From Pseudomonadota bacterium (GTDB taxonomy: Bacteria > Pseudomonadota > Alphaproteobacteria > Rhodobacterales > Rhodobacteraceae): DNA of 7,542 bases. Under the pieces are notes generated by a model, which was not told where the DNA came from, did no database searches, and saw only the letters and a program-made list of their open reading frames with translations. The DNA is taken from contig JACZTQ010000156.1 in assembly GCA_022573605.1 (NCBI GenBank), positions 1 through 7,542 of the forward strand. The letters run 5' to 3'. A program made the translations under genes and the position numbers. Each line of letters opens with the position of its first letter. The first letter of the stretch is position 1. Below, one piece after another: positions 5,947 to 7,542 of the stretch.

Positions 5947-6768
5947 TCAGTCCCCGATGCCCTCCGCCTTGCGGATGATCTCCCAGCCCTCCTCGGCGGT
6001 CTCGACGAAGCGGAACAGCTCGAGGTCCTCGGGCGAGATGGTGCCGGCCTCGGCCAGCGCCTGCCAGTTGACGATCCGGCGCCAGAACTCGGCGCCGAAC
6101 AGCAGCACCGGGATCGGCTCCATCCGGTCGGTCTGGATCAGGGTCAGGGTCTCGAACAGCTCGTCCAGGGTGCCGAAGCCGCCGGGGAACACCGCCACCG
6201 CCCGCGCCCGCATCAGGAAATGCATCTTGCGCACCGCGAAATAGTGGAAGTTGAACGACAGTTCCGGGGTGACATAGGCGTTTGGCGCCTCTTCGCGCGG
6301 CAGCACGATGCCCAAGCCGATGGAGTCGGCCCCGGCCTCGCTGGCGCCGCGATTGGCGGCCTCCATCACGCCCGGCCCACCGCCGGTGCAGACGACGAAT
6401 TCGTGGCCCTGCCGGCGCACCGATTCCTCGCCCACCAGGCGGGCGAACCTGCGCGCCTCGTGGTAGAAATGCGACAGCTCGCCCAGGGTTTTGGTGCGCG
6501 CGGTGCCGCTTGCGTCGGGGGCGGGAATGCGGGCGCCGCCGAACATCACCACGGTCGAGACGATGCCGCGCTCGCGCAGGATCAGTTCCGGTTTCAAGAG
6601 TTCGAGTTGCAGCCGCATCGGGCGCAACTCGTCGCGCTCCAGGAACTCCGGGTCGCGGAAGGCGAGGCGGAACGAGGGTGAGCGGGTCTGCGGGGTATCC
6701 GGCAGCATTGAAGCCCGCTTGGCGTCGTAATCCGCCGCCGGAAAGATCGATACGCGCTTCTCGGTCAT
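5947..6768 (-). CDS. LOG-family Rossmann-fold nucleotide-binding protein (TIGR00730/COG1611 type)
   Basis: LOG-family proteins bind nucleotides; several act as cytokinin-activating phosphoribohydrolases or nucleotide N-glycosidases, releasing the base from a nucleoside 5'-monophosphate. The 273-residue product has VVMFGGAR at 73-80, the phosphate-binding GGGPGVMEAAN at 129-139, VRKMHFLMRA at 179-188 and the family signature PGGFGTLDELFE at 195-206. These contain the Arg and Glu positions used in catalysis, so it looks intact. About 65 residues precede the Rossmann core, a longer N-terminal arm than in the roughly 190-residue plant-LOG-like forms. The substrate is unknown. The start is ATG 6768 (MTEKRVS), with AAGG seven bases upstream; an in-frame ATG near 6864 is rejected because it has no such site and adds an unconserved Arg-rich leader. 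It is divergent from dapD across 179 bases and convergent with the RidA-family gene. Confidence 0.9.
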   Translation of the reverse strand: MTEKRVSIFPAADYDAKRASMLPDTPQTRSPSFRLAFRDPEFLERDELRPMRLQLELLKPELILRERGIVSTVVMFGGARIPAPDASGTARTKTLGELSHFYHEARRFARLVGEESVRRQGHEFVVCTGGGPGVMEAANRGASEAGADSIGLGIVLPREEAPNAYVTPELSFNFHYFAVRKMHFLMRARAVAVFPGGFGTLDELFETLTLIQTDRMEPIPVLLFGAEFWRRIVNWQALAEAGTISPEDLELFRFVETAEEGWEIIRKAEGIGD

Positions 6769-6947
6769 GGTTCTGCCTTGCCTGTCTCGTTTCGAGGTTT
6801 GCCCCAACCCCTGACCTAATGCCGCCCGCCGGGCTCCGCAATCGACAATTTCTACCGCCCGCACCGCGTGGCGCCCGGTCTGTCGAGTTGCGCGGAACCG
6901 GCAACCGCCCTATAGGCAATCCGGACATGCAGCCCGGGGAGACCACC
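6769..6947. other. Divergent intergenic region between the LOG gene and dapD
   Basis: This 179-base gap must hold the control regions for both divergent genes. The dapD side carries a plausible promoter (6888-6916). For the LOG gene I see no convincing -35/-10 pair; a TTGCGG followed by TTAGGT on the minus strand has a 16-base spacer and poor -10 match. A short CTCG-TTT-CGAG inverted repeat (6786-6796) lies just before the LOG Shine-Dalgarno. I recognise no riboswitch or lysine-responsive element. Confidence 0.6.
6888..6916 (+). promoter_or_regulatory. Candidate sigma-70-type promoter of dapD
   Basis: TTGCGC (6888-6893) and TATAGG (6911-6916) are separated by exactly 17 bases; three and four of six bases match consensus. 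Transcription would start near 6923, giving a leader of about 25 bases that carries GGGGAGA (6936-6942), five bases before the dapD ATG. Confidence 0.42.
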
Positions 6948-7542
6948 ATGAGCCATGCCGATCTTGCCACCGCCATCGAGAGCGCCTGGGAGGACCGCGA
7001 CCAGGTGAGCCTGGCCACCACGGGCGCCGTGCGCGAGGCGGTCGAGACCGCGCTGGAGCTGATGGACAAGGGCGCGCTCAGGGTCGCCGAGAAGAACGCA
7101 AGCGGTGAGTGGAGCGTGAACCAGTGGGCCAAGAAGGCGGTGCTGCTGTCGTTCCGCCTGAACGACATGGGCGCCATCCCGGGCGGTCCGGGGGCGTCCG
7201 GCTGGTGGGACAAGGTGCCCTCGAAGTTCGACGGCTGGGGCGAAAACCAGTGGCGCGCGGCGGGCTTCCGGGCGGTGCCCAACTGCATCGTGCGGCGCTC
7301 GGCCTATATCGCGCCGGGCGTGGTGCTGATGCCCTGCTTCGTCAACCTCGGGGCCTATGTCGGCCGCGGCACCATGATCGACACCTGGGCCACGGTGGGG
7401 TCGTGCGCCCAGATCGGGCGCAACGTGCATCTCTCCGGCGGCGCCGGCATCGGCGGGGTGCTGGAGCCGTTGCAGGCCGGCCCCGTGATCATCGAGGACA
7501 ACTGCTTCATCGGGGCGCGCTCCGAGGTCGCCGAGGGGGTGA
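6948..7542 (+). CDS. dapD: 2,3,4,5-tetrahydropyridine-2,6-dicarboxylate N-succinyltransferase DapD, 3' end beyond the window
   Basis: DapD transfers succinyl from succinyl-CoA to tetrahydrodipicolinate in the succinylase branch of lysine and meso-diaminopimelate synthesis, in the cytoplasm. The window holds 198 codons of a protein that is about 275 residues in E. coli. Residues 1-100 are the helical N-terminal domain (GALRVAEK at 42-49, WAKKAVLLSFRLND at 60-73). The left-handed beta-helix with hexapeptide repeats follows from about 105. The signature MIDTWATVGSCAQIG (143-157) contains Asp145, and GARSEV (189-194) contains Glu193; they correspond, with the same 48-residue spacing, to the catalytic Asp141 and Glu189 of E. 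coli. HLSGGAGIGGVLEPLQA (161-177) is also canonical. ATG 6948 is chosen for the GGGGAGA five bases upstream. An in-frame ATG at 6927 would add seven residues but starts only a few bases after the predicted transcript start. Confidence 0.96.
   Translation, partial: MSHADLATAIESAWEDRDQVSLATTGAVREAVETALELMDKGALRVAEKNASGEWSVNQWAKKAVLLSFRLNDMGAIPGGPGASGWWDKVPSKFDGWGENQWRAAGFRAVPNCIVRRSAYIAPGVVLMPCFVNLGAYVGRGTMIDTWATVGSCAQIGRNVHLSGGAGIGGVLEPLQAGPVIIEDNCFIGARSEVAEGV

Noticed and set aside
5651..7288. A 545-codon minus-strand open frame covering the LOG gene, the palindrome and part of dapD
   Set aside because: It reads through the palindrome as low-complexity Pro/Arg sequence and is out of frame with the LOG protein. 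No family motif is present.

Overview
The window is GC-rich and densely coded, with short intergenic gaps, and reads as chromosomal DNA of an alphaproteobacterium. The closest fit is the Rhodobacterales (Rhodobacter/roseobacter type). The basis is the motB-flgE-flgK order, the protein sequences (short FlgE, MotB with a Gly/Pro/acidic linker) and sites resembling CtrA boxes. Assignment below order level cannot be made from this sequence alone.

Layout. (1) Positions 1-3314, minus strand: a flagellar block transcribed right to left. motB (stator protein) is followed by flgE (hook) and flgK (first hook-filament junction protein), which runs off the left edge. The motB upstream region and the motB-flgE gap each hold a CtrA-like TTAA-N7-TTAA-type box with a -10-like hexamer 11-12 bases downstream. 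(2) Positions 3482-5298, plus strand, divergent from motB: mepA (penicillin-insensitive murein endopeptidase) and an exported esterase-like-activity-of-phytase family protein. The two overlap by four bases (GTGA). (3) Positions 5368-5751, plus strand: a RidA/YjgF-family protein that lacks the usual substrate-binding arginine. (4) Positions 5762-5937: a 176-base imperfect palindrome with three further hairpins inside it. It fills almost the whole gap between the convergent ridA-like and LOG genes. (5) Positions 5947-6768, minus strand: a LOG-family Rossmann nucleotide-binding protein. (6) Positions 6948-7542, plus strand: dapD of lysine/diaminopimelate synthesis, cut by the right edge and divergent from the LOG gene.

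How the genes fit together. The left block builds the hook and motor and is probably one regulated unit with an extra internal promoter before flgE. The middle pair are exported proteins; MepA trims peptidoglycan cross-links, and the partner's substrate is unknown. DapD feeds diaminopimelate, the cross-linking residue that MepA's substrate contains, but the two loci are separated by unrelated genes and nothing suggests they are co-regulated.

I did not find a new multi-gene system. The parts most worth checking are the two matching CtrA-like promoters, the multi-hairpin palindrome at 5762-5937, and the arginine-less RidA homologue. No tRNA, rRNA, CRISPR array, transposase or attachment site was seen. 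No stretch longer than 200 bases lacks a gene or the palindrome.
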